Shown here piece by piece: positions 15,752 through 23,787 of a DNA stretch of 64,000 nt. The DNA is from AP-15 sp963737145 (lineage in GTDB: Bacteria; Pseudomonadota; Alphaproteobacteria; ATCC43930; CGMCC-115725), in contig CAVTRO010000007.1 of the NCBI GenBank assembly GCA_963737145.1, forward strand, positions 868,001 to 932,000. Direction: 5' to 3'. The position numbers and the translations under genes are program-made. Position 1 is the stretch's first letter. Every line of letters begins with the position of its first letter. The notes below the pieces were generated by a model. That model had not been told where the DNA came from and ran no database searches. It saw nothing but the letters and a program-made list of their open reading frames with translations.

Positions 15752-17365
15752 TTAGAACTTCACGCGGAACTTGCCGATCAGGGCTTGTTGTTGGCCTTTG
15801 ATGTTCGCGACGGTCTGGCGCTGCCCCCAGGTGTATTCGATCCCCGCATCGATAAACGCGACCGGACTCCAGATCAGGTTGGCGTGAGCGGTCTGTAGCT
15901 GCTTGTTCGAGACGATCGACTGCGTCGGCCCAATCAGCTGTGAGGGGTAACCGAAATAAGAATAACCGTAAACAACGGTCGACCGCAAATTCGCCAACCA
16001 GAAGTGCTGATAGCCCAGCTGGTAGCCGAACTCGGTTACCGGCCTGACGAGGATGGACCCCGCTGCCGCCGCGGTAGCCGGCGACGTCAGGAAGTTTGTC
16101 GCCAATGCCGCACCGGAACCGTCGTTCAGATAGCGGCCGAGGCCGCTGCCGACGGTGAATTGCCACAGAAAGTCGTCCTTGTCCCAAGCGAACCAGCCGG
16201 GCTTGACGTCGCCTGATACACCGCCACCGCCGCCAACGAAAGTCTTGTCGATGAGATGACCGTCGTTGAGTGTGAGTGTCGGACGCACCACGCCACGAAA
16301 ATCGACATGGCCCCATGGCTCCGACCAGTACGAGGCAAACGTGACGTCGGGCGCCGAGGCCTTGGTCGGATTGCCGGAAAGTGTACAGGCCACGGTCGGG
16401 CTGATCAGCACTCCATTGGCGACGCAGCCGGCGGTCCCATTAACCACTGCGCCTGGGCCACCCGGCAGCGCTTGCGTGTTGGAGTCCGATCTCACATTGC
16501 CGGCCGGTGTGACGAAGTCGGTCTCGGGGGTTTCCGCCGAGATCGACCAGGCGCTGCCCCATGGCCCCGTATAGGTGTAGCGTATCTGCGGGATACGCAC
16601 GACGCCGGCCTGGCCGGTGGGGCCGCCGAAATCGAGCGTTTCTGCGTTAGCGTCGGGATCGGCGAAGTTCGAGTTGGCCTGCCCGGCGAGAAAGCCGCCG
16701 AGAGTGCCATAGGCGTATCGCAACCGCGGGACCAAACTATCCGATACATTCGTAAGGCCAGTTGTAGTACCGCTAAAGTTATCGACGCCGGCAAAGTCGA
16801 ATTCGATGAAAGTCCGTGACTCGCCCCAGGCGGTCGGCGTGCGCGTTTCGACATTGAGGCGTGTTTCCCGCGGGCTTTGCAAGAAGACGCCGTTGCCCCG
16901 CGAAGTGGCTGTGCTTTGCGGAACCACATTCCCTGCGGTAGGAAAGCCGGGAACCGTCTTGCCACCCGCGTTCAGCGGGATCGCCTCCAAATTGCCGGTG
17001 GCCCCGACGGTCGTGCTTTGGTTGCCGTTTGGCGGGCCACCCTGGAAGTAATAGTCCAGGGTCTCATCGATAAACCCGCCGACGCGGATCGAGGTGTCGG
17101 TGCCCGGGATCAGAAACGACCGCGGAAAACTGCCGCCGGCCATCGGCTGACCCGGCGTTGCCTCCGCGCCGTAGCCCCCAGGAACCCCAGGTGCTCCATG
17201 TGCTGCCTGAGCCAGCTGCTCGATGCGGCGCTGGAGCAGTTCCTGGTTGGCGCGAAGATCCGCCAATTCATCGGCGTTCACCGCCGGTAAGCCCATCAGC
17301 AGCGCCATCGAAGCGGTCAAGCCCCCAATTGCTGCGGCCCTGCCGATATTCAGTTTTCTGGTCAT
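15752..17365 (-). CDS. Outer membrane porin (DcaP-like)
   Basis: A 537-residue beta-barrel protein. The signal peptide (AAAIGGLTASMALLMGLPAVNA) is followed by a short coiled-coil segment (DELADLRANQELLQRRIEQL), a Gly/Pro linker, and a barrel beginning SIRVGGFIDETLDYYF. ESRTFIEFDFAG and RLRYAYGTLGGFLAGQANSNF are typical of DcaP-type trimeric porins. The C-terminal residue is Phe (GKFRVKF), the BAM recognition signal. It probably takes up small anionic or aromatic solutes; the substrate is not predictable. It has its own terminator and is monocistronic. Confidence 0.85.
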   Translation of the reverse strand: MTRKLNIGRAAAIGGLTASMALLMGLPAVNADELADLRANQELLQRRIEQLAQAAHGAPGVPGGYGAEATPGQPMAGGSFPRSFLIPGTDTSIRVGGFIDETLDYYFQGGPPNGNQSTTVGATGNLEAIPLNAGGKTVPGFPTAGNVVPQSTATSRGNGVFLQSPRETRLNVETRTPTAWGESRTFIEFDFAGVDNFSGTTTGLTNVSDSLVPRLRYAYGTLGGFLAGQANSNFADPDANAETLDFGGPTGQAGVVRIPQIRYTYTGPWGSAWSISAETPETDFVTPAGNVRSDSNTQALPGGPGAVVNGTAGCVANGVLISPTVACTLSGNPTKASAPDVTFASYWSEPWGHVDFRGVVRPTLTLNDGHLIDKTFVGGGGGVSGDVKPGWFAWDKDDFLWQFTVGSGLGRYLNDGSGAALATNFLTSPATAAAAGSILVRPVTEFGYQLGYQHFWLANLRSTVVYGYSYFGYPSQLIGPTQSIVSNKQLQTAHANLIWSPVAFIDAGIEYTWGQRQTVANIKGQQQALIGKFRVKF

Positions 17366-17822
17366 TGCTCCCCCGAGAAATCAACGGTTGCAGCCAGCCG
17401 GCCGAGACACCGTGCGTCTCGCGTCAGGATATGCAGAGGCGGGGGCCGATCAAGAAAGCTTTGCCGCCCACGTGGTCTTTTCGTCTCAGCGTGGCTAAAC
17501 TACAACACTACGATTTAAGACATTGATATGACTAAATTCCGTCAGCCGGTCTGCGAAACCAAAATGACCGAGTTGGCGCGTTTTATCGACCGGATCGCGC
17601 TAGCGAGATGCGCGAGACTGCCCCAAAGTTGGGCAAACTCCTCGGCCCAGAGGCGGCGTATGGCGATTACAAATTAGAATTGCGTTGCTGTTTTAATATC
17701 AAGATGCTATCATCTCGGGGTAGGTAATCGCGGGATGTCCAAAACCGGATGTCTGCATGGTAGACGAGATCGGCGGCTGATAATTTGCTGCAAAAACAGC
17801 AAAAACAGCGGGTCAACGGGAG
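17366..17822. other. Gene-free stretch upstream of porin
   Basis: No coding signal is convincing here. The part nearest 17366 must hold the porin promoter and leader; AT-rich segments occur around 17500-17540 and 17665-17715. Two directly adjacent CAAAAACAGC units (17791-17809) resemble the AACAGC-rich array near 57.2 kb. Confidence 0.5.
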
Positions 17823-17950
17823 GAGATTGCACAACTCACTCCGCCATTGCGACCCGCGGGCTTGAGCCGCGAGGGAGCAATCTCAGGCCGCCTGAGCGCT
17901 CAAGCGAGATTGCTTCGGCGCGCGAAAGTCGCGCCTGGCAATGCAGCGCC
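17823..17950. repeat. Dispersed GAGATTGC palindromic repeat
   Basis: GAGATTGC (17823-17830) pairs with GCAATCTC (17877-17884), and a further GAGATTGCTTCG copy lies at 17906-17917. The same 12-mer and its inverted partner occur at 49146-49212. This is a family of intergenic inverted repeats shared by two distant gaps. Confidence 0.6.
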
Positions 17951-17968
17951 CATATGATCGGAAATGCG

Positions 17969-18532
17969 CTAGAACTTGAAGCCGAGGCGAGCGCCGGCGT
18001 CGGTTATCCCAGCGTTATGCGGCGCGAGATTGGCGTTCGACATGTGGTCGACGAACCCCGATACGCTGAGGTTGGGTGTCAGCTGGTAACCGAGTTCGAC
18101 GCTTCCTCTGAACAGGGCGGTCGAGCCGAGCTTTTTGCGGTCCGGCGGGGCGCTGTTGGTATAGCCGTCCTGCAGGGCGCCCCCGAGGCTGCCATTGGCA
18201 AAGACACTGCTGCCCCACCCGAACAGGTTCTGGATCAGCGTGATCCCCCAGGTCAGGCCAAAATAGCCGTCGTTGGTCTTGCCCGCCGTGTTCAGCGAAC
18301 CGCCGAGATGAGGGCGCGGCGACCCGAGCACGCGAAAGAATTCCGGTGGCGTGAACAACATTTCGAAATTGATGTCCGACCCCAATTCGACGTGCTTGTC
18401 AAAGAGGCCGACGTCATGCGCGAGGACGCCAAACTTAAACTCGTCGACCACCGGGGTCTCCGCCGTCGCAGCCGCCGGGACAGCGGCGGCCAGCATAGCG
18501 GCGCCAACTACGCAGCGACGAATTCCCACCAT
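17969..18532 (-). CDS. PagL-like lipid A 3-O-deacylase (acyloxyacyl hydrolase)
   Basis: A 187-residue outer-membrane barrel enzyme. The signal peptide (VVGAAMLAAAVPAAATA) precedes FKFGVLAHDVG and several amphipathic strands. FVDHMSNANLAPHNAGITDAGARLGFKF at the C-terminus has the PagL catalytic His-x-Ser in DHMSNA and a terminal Phe. It would remove the 3-O-linked acyl chain of lipid A and so modify the outer leaflet. Its ATG overlaps the stop of the upstream oxygenase as TAATG (18530-18534), so the two are coupled. Confidence 0.85.
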   Translation of the reverse strand: MVGIRRCVVGAAMLAAAVPAAATAETPVVDEFKFGVLAHDVGLFDKHVELGSDINFEMLFTPPEFFRVLGSPRPHLGGSLNTAGKTNDGYFGLTWGITLIQNLFGWGSSVFANGSLGGALQDGYTNSAPPDRKKLGSTALFRGSVELGYQLTPNLSVSGFVDHMSNANLAPHNAGITDAGARLGFKF

Positions 18533-19225
18533 TATCGTTGTTCTCGATCCGCGTTTACCGCCCGTCCCATATCGCGCAATCCGTTAATCGATTTCTCGCC
18601 CCGCGCCAACCCCCTGAGCGCCTTCCAGCGCGCCGACCAGCGGTGGCGGTTGAGCTCGCGCCGGACAACCGCCGGCTCGGTCACCCAATTGAGTTGCACG
18701 ATCCGGCGCTCCCCAACATGCGGGAGATGCCCATGGAACGATCGGGCGCTGCGGCGAAACGCCAGCATCGTGCCGGCGAGCGGCACGACTTCACGCGCGT
18801 AATCGTCGATGTCGTCGGGCCCGCGCAGCAGCCGCAACCGTCCCTCGGGGCGCTTCCAGGCAAGGTTCAGATAGAGCAGCAAGGTGATGATCTTGCTTTC
18901 CGAAATCGGTGTGGATGCGCCCGTCCTTGCCGTCGCTCCGGCCGCGCACCGTCACCATTGTCGGGCGGCTGCCGAGGTCGAGCCCAAACTTTTCCTCGAC
19001 CGCGCTGCGCAGCCCCGGCCCGGTCAAGGCGGCAACGAGCCGTGAAAAGGCTGGCCCGCACGCCAGGCTTTCAACCGGGAAGCTGCCGTGACCGGGGACA
19101 TTCGGGAAATCGGTGACGAGAGGGCTCAGCTCGTCGCCGCGCACAAACTCCTCGACAACGACATAGTCGAACGGGTCGCGGCACAGCGGCGCCTCCCGCA
19201 GGCGATCAAGCTCGAGCAACGTCAA
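18532..19225 (-). pseudogene. 2OG-Fe(II) oxygenase, frameshifted
   Basis: The N-terminal half (LREAPLCRDPFDYVVVEEFV to DGRIHTD) and C-terminal half (SKIITLLLYLNLAWKRPEGR to IVQLNWVT) together form one iron/2-oxoglutarate-dependent dioxygenase. HTD gives the first Fe ligands and SFHGHLPHVGERR the second His. The halves lie in different frames because of one extra base in the A-run at 18903-18905. A TTG near 19225 after GGAG is the likely start. Corrected length is about 230 residues. It is coupled to the PagL-like gene. The substrate is unknown. Confidence 0.75.
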
Positions 19226-19305
19226 CGCCGGCTCCGGTAATCCTCGCCATCGGATTGAAATATAGCCATTCGCCCCGTTCTTGGCCAAACCGGTTATCGT
19301 GAGCT

Positions 19306-20070
19306 ATGAGCCATTCACGCCACTCCGCCGGGCTTTTCGCCGGCTTCCTCGCCGCCACGGCGTTCTTCACGCGGCTGCCGGTCGATCGGCGGGCAGCGGG
19401 CGTGTCGCGGCTCGCCAATTCGGCCTGGGCCTTTCCGCTCGTCGGCGCCGGGATCGGCGGCGCAACGGCGCTCGCTCTTATGCTGGCCCAGGTGATCGGC
19501 TTGGCGAGTTGGCCGGCGGCGCTGTTGTCGGTGCTGGCAGGCATCGGGTTGACGGGAGCGTTGCATGAGGACGGGCTGGCCGATACCGCCGACGGGTTCT
19601 GCGGGGGGCGAAACCGGGAAGAAAAGCTCGCGATCCTGCGGGACAGCCGGCATGGCACTTACGGCGTGCTGGCGATCGTTCTAAGCGTGCTGCTGCGAGC
19701 CGCGGCGCTCGCCGCCATCGGGGATGTGATCCACGCGGGTCTCGCGCTGATCGCGGCGCACGCCGCCTCGCGGGCCGCACTGCCGGCGGCGATGATGGGA
19801 TTGACGCCCGCGCGCCCCGATGGTCTCGGGGCGACGGCGGGAACACCTCGAGCAGGCGGTGCGATCGCGGCGGCTTGGATTGGCGCCGCGATCGCCTTGG
19901 CGGCATTGGGGCCGGTGCGAGGAGGGATAGCGCTTTGCCTCGCCGGCGCGGTCGTGTTCGCCATGGCTCAGCTCGCAAATCGCCAGATCGGCGGCTACAC
20001 GGGCGATGTGCTCGGGGCGGTCCAGCAAGTCGGAGAGATCACGATTTTGCTCGCCGCATCGGCGAGATGA
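19306..20070 (+). CDS. cobS: Adenosylcobinamide-GDP ribazoletransferase CobS
   Basis: A membrane enzyme joining adenosylcobinamide-GDP and alpha-ribazole (phosphate) in the last steps of cobalamin assembly. 254 residues, largely hydrophobic. FAGFLAATAFFTRLPV and AWAFPLVGAGIGG match the N-terminus, and LHEDGLADTADGFCGG is the catalytic acidic motif. RDSRHGTYGVLAIV and NRQIGGYTGDVLGAVQQVGE are also conserved. It stands alone: no cobT, cobU or cobC is in the window and no cobalamin riboswitch was recognised in the short upstream gap. Confidence 0.95.
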   Translation: MSHSRHSAGLFAGFLAATAFFTRLPVDRRAAGVSRLANSAWAFPLVGAGIGGATALALMLAQVIGLASWPAALLSVLAGIGLTGALHEDGLADTADGFCGGRNREEKLAILRDSRHGTYGVLAIVLSVLLRAAALAAIGDVIHAGLALIAAHAASRAALPAAMMGLTPARPDGLGATAGTPRAGGAIAAAWIGAAIALAALGPVRGGIALCLAGAVVFAMAQLANRQIGGYTGDVLGAVQQVGEITILLAASAR

Positions 20071-20077
20071 GCCAAGA

Positions 20078-20530
20078 TCACCCGCCCAACTCGCCGGGCA
20101 ACCCCCAGCTGGACGACCCGATGCGCCGCACCAGATGGAGGTGGTTGCGCTCGCCCTCACGGCGGTAGCGGGCCTGGTGGACGAGCGAGCGGACGAAATG
20201 GATGCCGAGCCCGCCGATGCCGCGCTCTTCTGCCGCCCCGTCCAAATCCGGCCCGCGGAAAGCCAGTGGATCGAACGGCCCCCCATCGTCGACGAAGCTT
20301 ATCCGCAGGCGGCCTCCCCTCCACCCGAGCGAGACGGCGACGGTTCCTCCCACCGAATGTGGCCTGAGACCATGTGTTACCGCGTTGGTGAAGAGCTCAT
20401 CGAGAATGATCAAAAGCCGCGACCGCTCGTCATCCGGCAGGCCGCACTGCCGCGCGAATTCGTCGGCAAAGGCTTGGAGCCGCGTGAACTCGGCGTGCTC
20501 GGCACGCAGCGTGATCGACGCCCTCTTCAC
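20078..20530 (-). CDS. Anti-sigma regulatory factor (RsbW-like ATPase/kinase)
   Basis: A 150-residue HATPase_c domain protein of the RsbW/SpoIIAB type. The N-box is LDELFTNAVTHG, the G1 box is FVDDGGPFDP, and the G2 box is GIGGLGIHFVRSL. There is no DHp domain, so it is not a sensor histidine kinase. Members phosphorylate a STAS-domain antagonist and hold a sigma or response factor. A STAS fusion and a SpoIIE phosphatase are encoded 1-5 kb away, which supports a partner-switching role. It is divergent from the FecR gene and probably shares its promoter region. Confidence 0.85.
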   Translation of the reverse strand: MKRASITLRAEHAEFTRLQAFADEFARQCGLPDDERSRLLIILDELFTNAVTHGLRPHSVGGTVAVSLGWRGGRLRISFVDDGGPFDPLAFRGPDLDGAAEERGIGGLGIHFVRSLVHQARYRREGERNHLHLVRRIGSSSWGLPGELGG

Positions 20531-20603
20531 CGGAGGCTGCTCATCTTGCTCCCAAGAGCCTCCCGATCTCGTGTATCAAAAAGACCGTGATCAACCACGG
20601 AGA

Positions 20604-20649
20604 AAGAAATTGGCAGGGAGGAAGAAATTGGCAGGGAGGAAGAAATTGG
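20604..20649 (+). repeat. 18-bp tandem repeat carrying ribosome-binding site and TTG start
   Basis: The unit AAGAAATTGGCAGGGAGG occurs at 20604-20621 and 20622-20639, with a third partial copy to 20649. Each TTG (20610, 20628, 20646) is in the FecR frame, and each is preceded by GGAG or GGGAGG. The result is three potential initiation sites in a row. Translated, the repeat adds KKLAGR units ahead of the signal peptide. Confidence 0.8.
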
Positions 20650-21098
20650 GCTGGGCGCTGTGTTTGGCCGCAGCATTGTTGATTGCCACGCCGGGCATTC
20701 CTTCGGCGGCCGAATCTCCGGCGATTGCCCAGATCAAGAAGGTAATCGGGCAGGCGGCGATCCTGCGCTCCGGCGAGCGTCGGCCCGCGAAAGTCGGGGA
20801 CATGCTGTTTGTCAAGGATGTCATCGAAACAGGCGCGGATGGCGGGATCGGCATCACCTTCATCGATAACACGGTATTCTCCGCCGGTCCGAACAGCCAG
20901 ATCGCGCTCGACGAATTCCAGTTCAATTCGAACGATTTCCGCGGCGCGATGCTGGCCGACATGCGGCAGGGAACCTTGGCCGTCGTCTCCGGCGACATTG
21001 CGCGCAGCACCCCTGGGGCGATGAAAGTGAGGACGCCGACCGCAATCCTCGGGGTGCGCGGCACGACCTTTGTGGTTCAAGTCTATGGCGACCACTGA
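20646..21098 (+). CDS. FecR-domain secreted protein
   Basis: About 150 residues. A signal peptide (WALCLAAALLIATPGIPSAA) leads into a FecR fold: IGQAAILRSGERRPAKVGD, MLFVKDVIETGADGGIGITF, NTVFSAGPNSQIALDEF, and TPTAILGVRGTTFVVQV. Free-standing FecR-domain proteins are exported, unlike the TonB-linked FecR. The TTG at 20646 has the best-spaced GGGAGG (20634-20639); TTGs at 20628 and 20610 are alternatives that add KKLAGR repeats. The stop overlaps the OmpA lipoprotein start by one base (TGATG), so the two are coupled. Confidence 0.8.
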   Translation: MGWALCLAAALLIATPGIPSAAESPAIAQIKKVIGQAAILRSGERRPAKVGDMLFVKDVIETGADGGIGITFIDNTVFSAGPNSQIALDEFQFNSNDFRGAMLADMRQGTLAVVSGDIARSTPGAMKVRTPTAILGVRGTTFVVQVYGDH

Positions 21099-21688
21099 TG
21101 ATGCGGCGGACAATCCCGGCACTCGCCTCATTGCTCCTTCTCGCGGGTTGTCCCCGGCAAGCGCTGTTCGTAGTGCTGCCCAATGCCGAAGGCGGTGGCG
21201 TCGGGGCGATCACGGTTGAGGAGGGCGAGACGGCAACGACCCTCGACCAGCCTTATGCAACGGCAAAGTCGCGGGCGGGCAGCATCGCGCCGAGCGAGGA
21301 AACCCCGGGAAACGTCAGCGTGATCTTCCGGCGAGCGATCGCGGCGCGGCCGATCCTGCCGCATCACTTCCGCCTCTATTTCATCCTGGGCAGCAACGAG
21401 TTGACCCCCGAATCCCAGGCCGCCTATCGCACTGTGTTCGACGATGTCAGGCAACGACCGGTTTACCAAATCGAGGTGATCGGCTTCACCGACATGCTCG
21501 GCGATCTGTCCGATAATCAACAGCTGTCACTCGCTCGCGCGGCAGCGGTCCGCGACGCACTGGTTCGCGATGGGATCGATCGGCAGGCGATCTCGATCGC
21601 CGGCCGCGGCAAGCACGACCTGCTCGTGCCGACCGCCGACCAAACCCCGGAGCCCCGCAATCGCCGCGTGGAAATCACGGTCAGGTAG
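21098..21688 (+). CDS. OmpA-family lipoprotein
   Basis: A 196-residue protein with a leader ending in the lipobox LLLAGC, hence probably lipidated. The C-terminal half is an OmpA/MotB peptidoglycan-binding domain: FILGSNELTPESQAAY, YQIEVIGFTDMLGD, QLSLARAAAVRDALV, SIAGRGKHDLLVPT and NRRVEITV. The usual 'GxTD' and 'RR.E' positions are present. Translationally coupled to the FecR gene, so the pair likely forms an envelope unit. It is convergent with, and overlaps by 8 bases, the SpoIIE phosphatase gene. Confidence 0.85.
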   Translation: MMRRTIPALASLLLLAGCPRQALFVVLPNAEGGGVGAITVEEGETATTLDQPYATAKSRAGSIAPSEETPGNVSVIFRRAIAARPILPHHFRLYFILGSNELTPESQAAYRTVFDDVRQRPVYQIEVIGFTDMLGDLSDNQQLSLARAAAVRDALVRDGIDRQAISIAGRGKHDLLVPTADQTPEPRNRRVEITVR

Positions 21689-23787
21689 CGGCGCGGCCGA
21701 CGCGCCGCAGCGCCAGAACAGTCATATCGTCGGCTTGCTCGGCCCCCCCGACAAAGCGGACGACGTCGTCGATTACCGCCGCAACTACGTGTCGGGCATC
21801 GACGGTTGCTGCCGCCACCAGAACCTTGGCCAGCCGATCGGAGGAATAGAGCGTATGGTCGGCGTTCGCCGCCTCGGTGATCCCGTCGGTAAAGAGCAGC
21901 AGGACCTCGCCGGGCTCGATGCGGTCGTGATCGATCGGGAAGCGGAAGTCCTCAACCGCGCCGAGTGGCGGACCGCCTTCGGTGACGAGCTGCCGCAAGC
22001 CGATTCCACCGCCGAGAACAAAGGGCAAATCGTGACCGGCACTGGCATAAGTGACCTCGCCCGAGCCGAGGTCGAGAATCCCCGCGAACGCGGTGACGAA
22101 GACGCCGCCCTCGCTTTGCAGCTCCGCACTCGCCGCCGCGGTCTTCCGGTTGGCCTCCGCAACGATACGGTCGAGCGCCGGCCCAAAGGTCAGCACGGCG
22201 TCGCGGACGACCTCCTTGGTCACCGCCATCAACAATGCCGCCGCAATGCCTTTGCCCGCCACGTCGGCGATCAGAAAAAACAGACGGTTGCTTTCTCCGA
22301 TCAACAGGTAGTCGTAGAGGTCGCCCCCGACCATTCGCGCCGGCTCGATGCGGGCGTAGACATCGATGTCGTGACGATCGGGAAATGCGGGAAAGCGCCG
22401 CGGCAAGAGGCCCATTTGGATAGCCTGCGCTGCGGCAAGCTCGCCCTCGACCCGCTGCTTCGCTTCGCGTTCGCGAGTGAGTTCCGCCTGCGCGGCGCGG
22501 AGGTTGCCGACGAGCATTACACCCAACGCGCCGAGCAAGGTCAGCACCGGGAAGGTGCTGTCGAAGAGGAGATCGGCAAACCGGAAGAGCACGAGTTCGA
22601 CGCCAAAAAGCGCCGCCGCGAGCGCGACAGCGATAGCGACCGCGCGCATCGGCCTCGCATAGCGCAACAGCCAGATGACCACGAGCCCGGCCGCGAGCGC
22701 CGCAGCAAGTTCGAACCAATCGAGATATGGTGGTCGGCGGAGCAGGTCGCCGAACAGGATCGAATTCGATCAGCTGGGCATGGAGGTCGACCGCGCGGAC
22801 GAGACCGAGGGGCGTTTGCCGAAGCCCGGCGATGCCGACGCCTGCAACCCCGAGCAAGACTACCTGCCCCCGCAGCTCAGTTGGGTCGAACGCCGGATCG
22901 AGCACGTCCAAGGCCGAGATGTACCGCGCCTGCGACGGCGCGAAGTGGAGGATCGCCCGGCCCCGCCTGTCCGTCGGGATGCTGATGCTGCCGATCCTGA
23001 AGCTTTCGATCCCGAGCGCGCCGGTATCGATCACGATAGCGCGCTCGCCACCGCCGACACGCACGACCTCGAGCGCAAAACTAGGAACTATCGTGTGTTT
23101 AGAGGCCACAGCGAGAGCGAGCCGCCGGACGACGCCGTCGGCGTCCGGCTCGACCCCGTCGCTCCCGGCAGCCAACGCTGCGGCGCGGAGATCGGGCTGG
23201 CTTTGCACCAGGGATTTGTAGCTCTTCAAGAACGGCGTCGGATCGTCTCCCGCCTGGCGGATCGGGGCGAGGCGGAGCGGGCCTGAATTTCGCGCCGTCG
23301 CCTCATGGCTGGGAGCGAGCGATAGTACCGTCGGGAGCGTTGCTATCGCTTCGTCGAGGTCGCGGTCGCTCCGCGGCAGCTTCGCCAACGCGGACGCCAA
23401 AGCTGGAGTCAGGTCGGGCAGTTCCCGCGCGATCTCGTCCGGCGACAGCCGATCTCGTTCGGCGAAGAGGATGTCGATGCCGAGAACGCGCGGGTTTCCT
23501 TGGGCGATGCGCCGGACGAGCTTGGCCACCAAATGCCGGGGCCACGGCCACTGCCCGTATTGCGCGAGGCTCTTCTCGTCGATGTCGACGACCGCCACTC
23601 GCGCCGAATCGACGGCGCGCGGCCACACTCGTTCTACCAAGTCGAAGCTGCGCACGCGCAATTCGGTGATGATACCGGGGTCGATGATGCGGAGCACCAA
23701 GGCGCCCGCGACCAGTGCGAGCGCGGCCGCTCGGCCTGGACCGCGCAACAGGGCGATGCTCCGGCCCACCGCGAGACCGCGCGTCAC
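21681..23787 (-). pseudogene. CHASE2-SpoIIE membrane phosphatase, single-base frameshift
   Basis: The first part (GTG 23787) has a signal anchor and a large extracytoplasmic CHASE2 domain (VAVVDIDEKSLAQYGQWPWPR to LRGQVVLLGVAG). It should continue as SILFGDLLRRPPY into membrane helices (VVIWLLRYARP, VALAAALFGVELVL), but one extra base near 22765 shifts the frame. The second part has a linker coiled coil (LTREREAKQRVEGEL) and a PP2C/SpoIIE domain with MVGGDLYDYL, LIADVAGKGIAAALLM, LLLFTDGITEA and ADDMTVLAL. Corrected length is about 700 residues. It would dephosphorylate a STAS protein. It overlaps the STAS-MBL stop as GTGA. Confidence 0.8.

Noticed and set aside
17735..18802. 355-codon plus-strand frame over the PagL-like and oxygenase genes
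   Set aside because: No recognisable domain; the minus strand encodes a signal peptide, the PagL motif and a terminal Phe.
19226..19305. Cobalamin riboswitch ahead of cobS
   Set aside because: The gap is only about 80 bases and no B12-box-like sequence was recognised.
21570..22985. 471-codon plus-strand frame over CHASE2-SpoIIE
   Set aside because: Antisense shadow; the minus-strand SpoIIE motifs are unambiguous.
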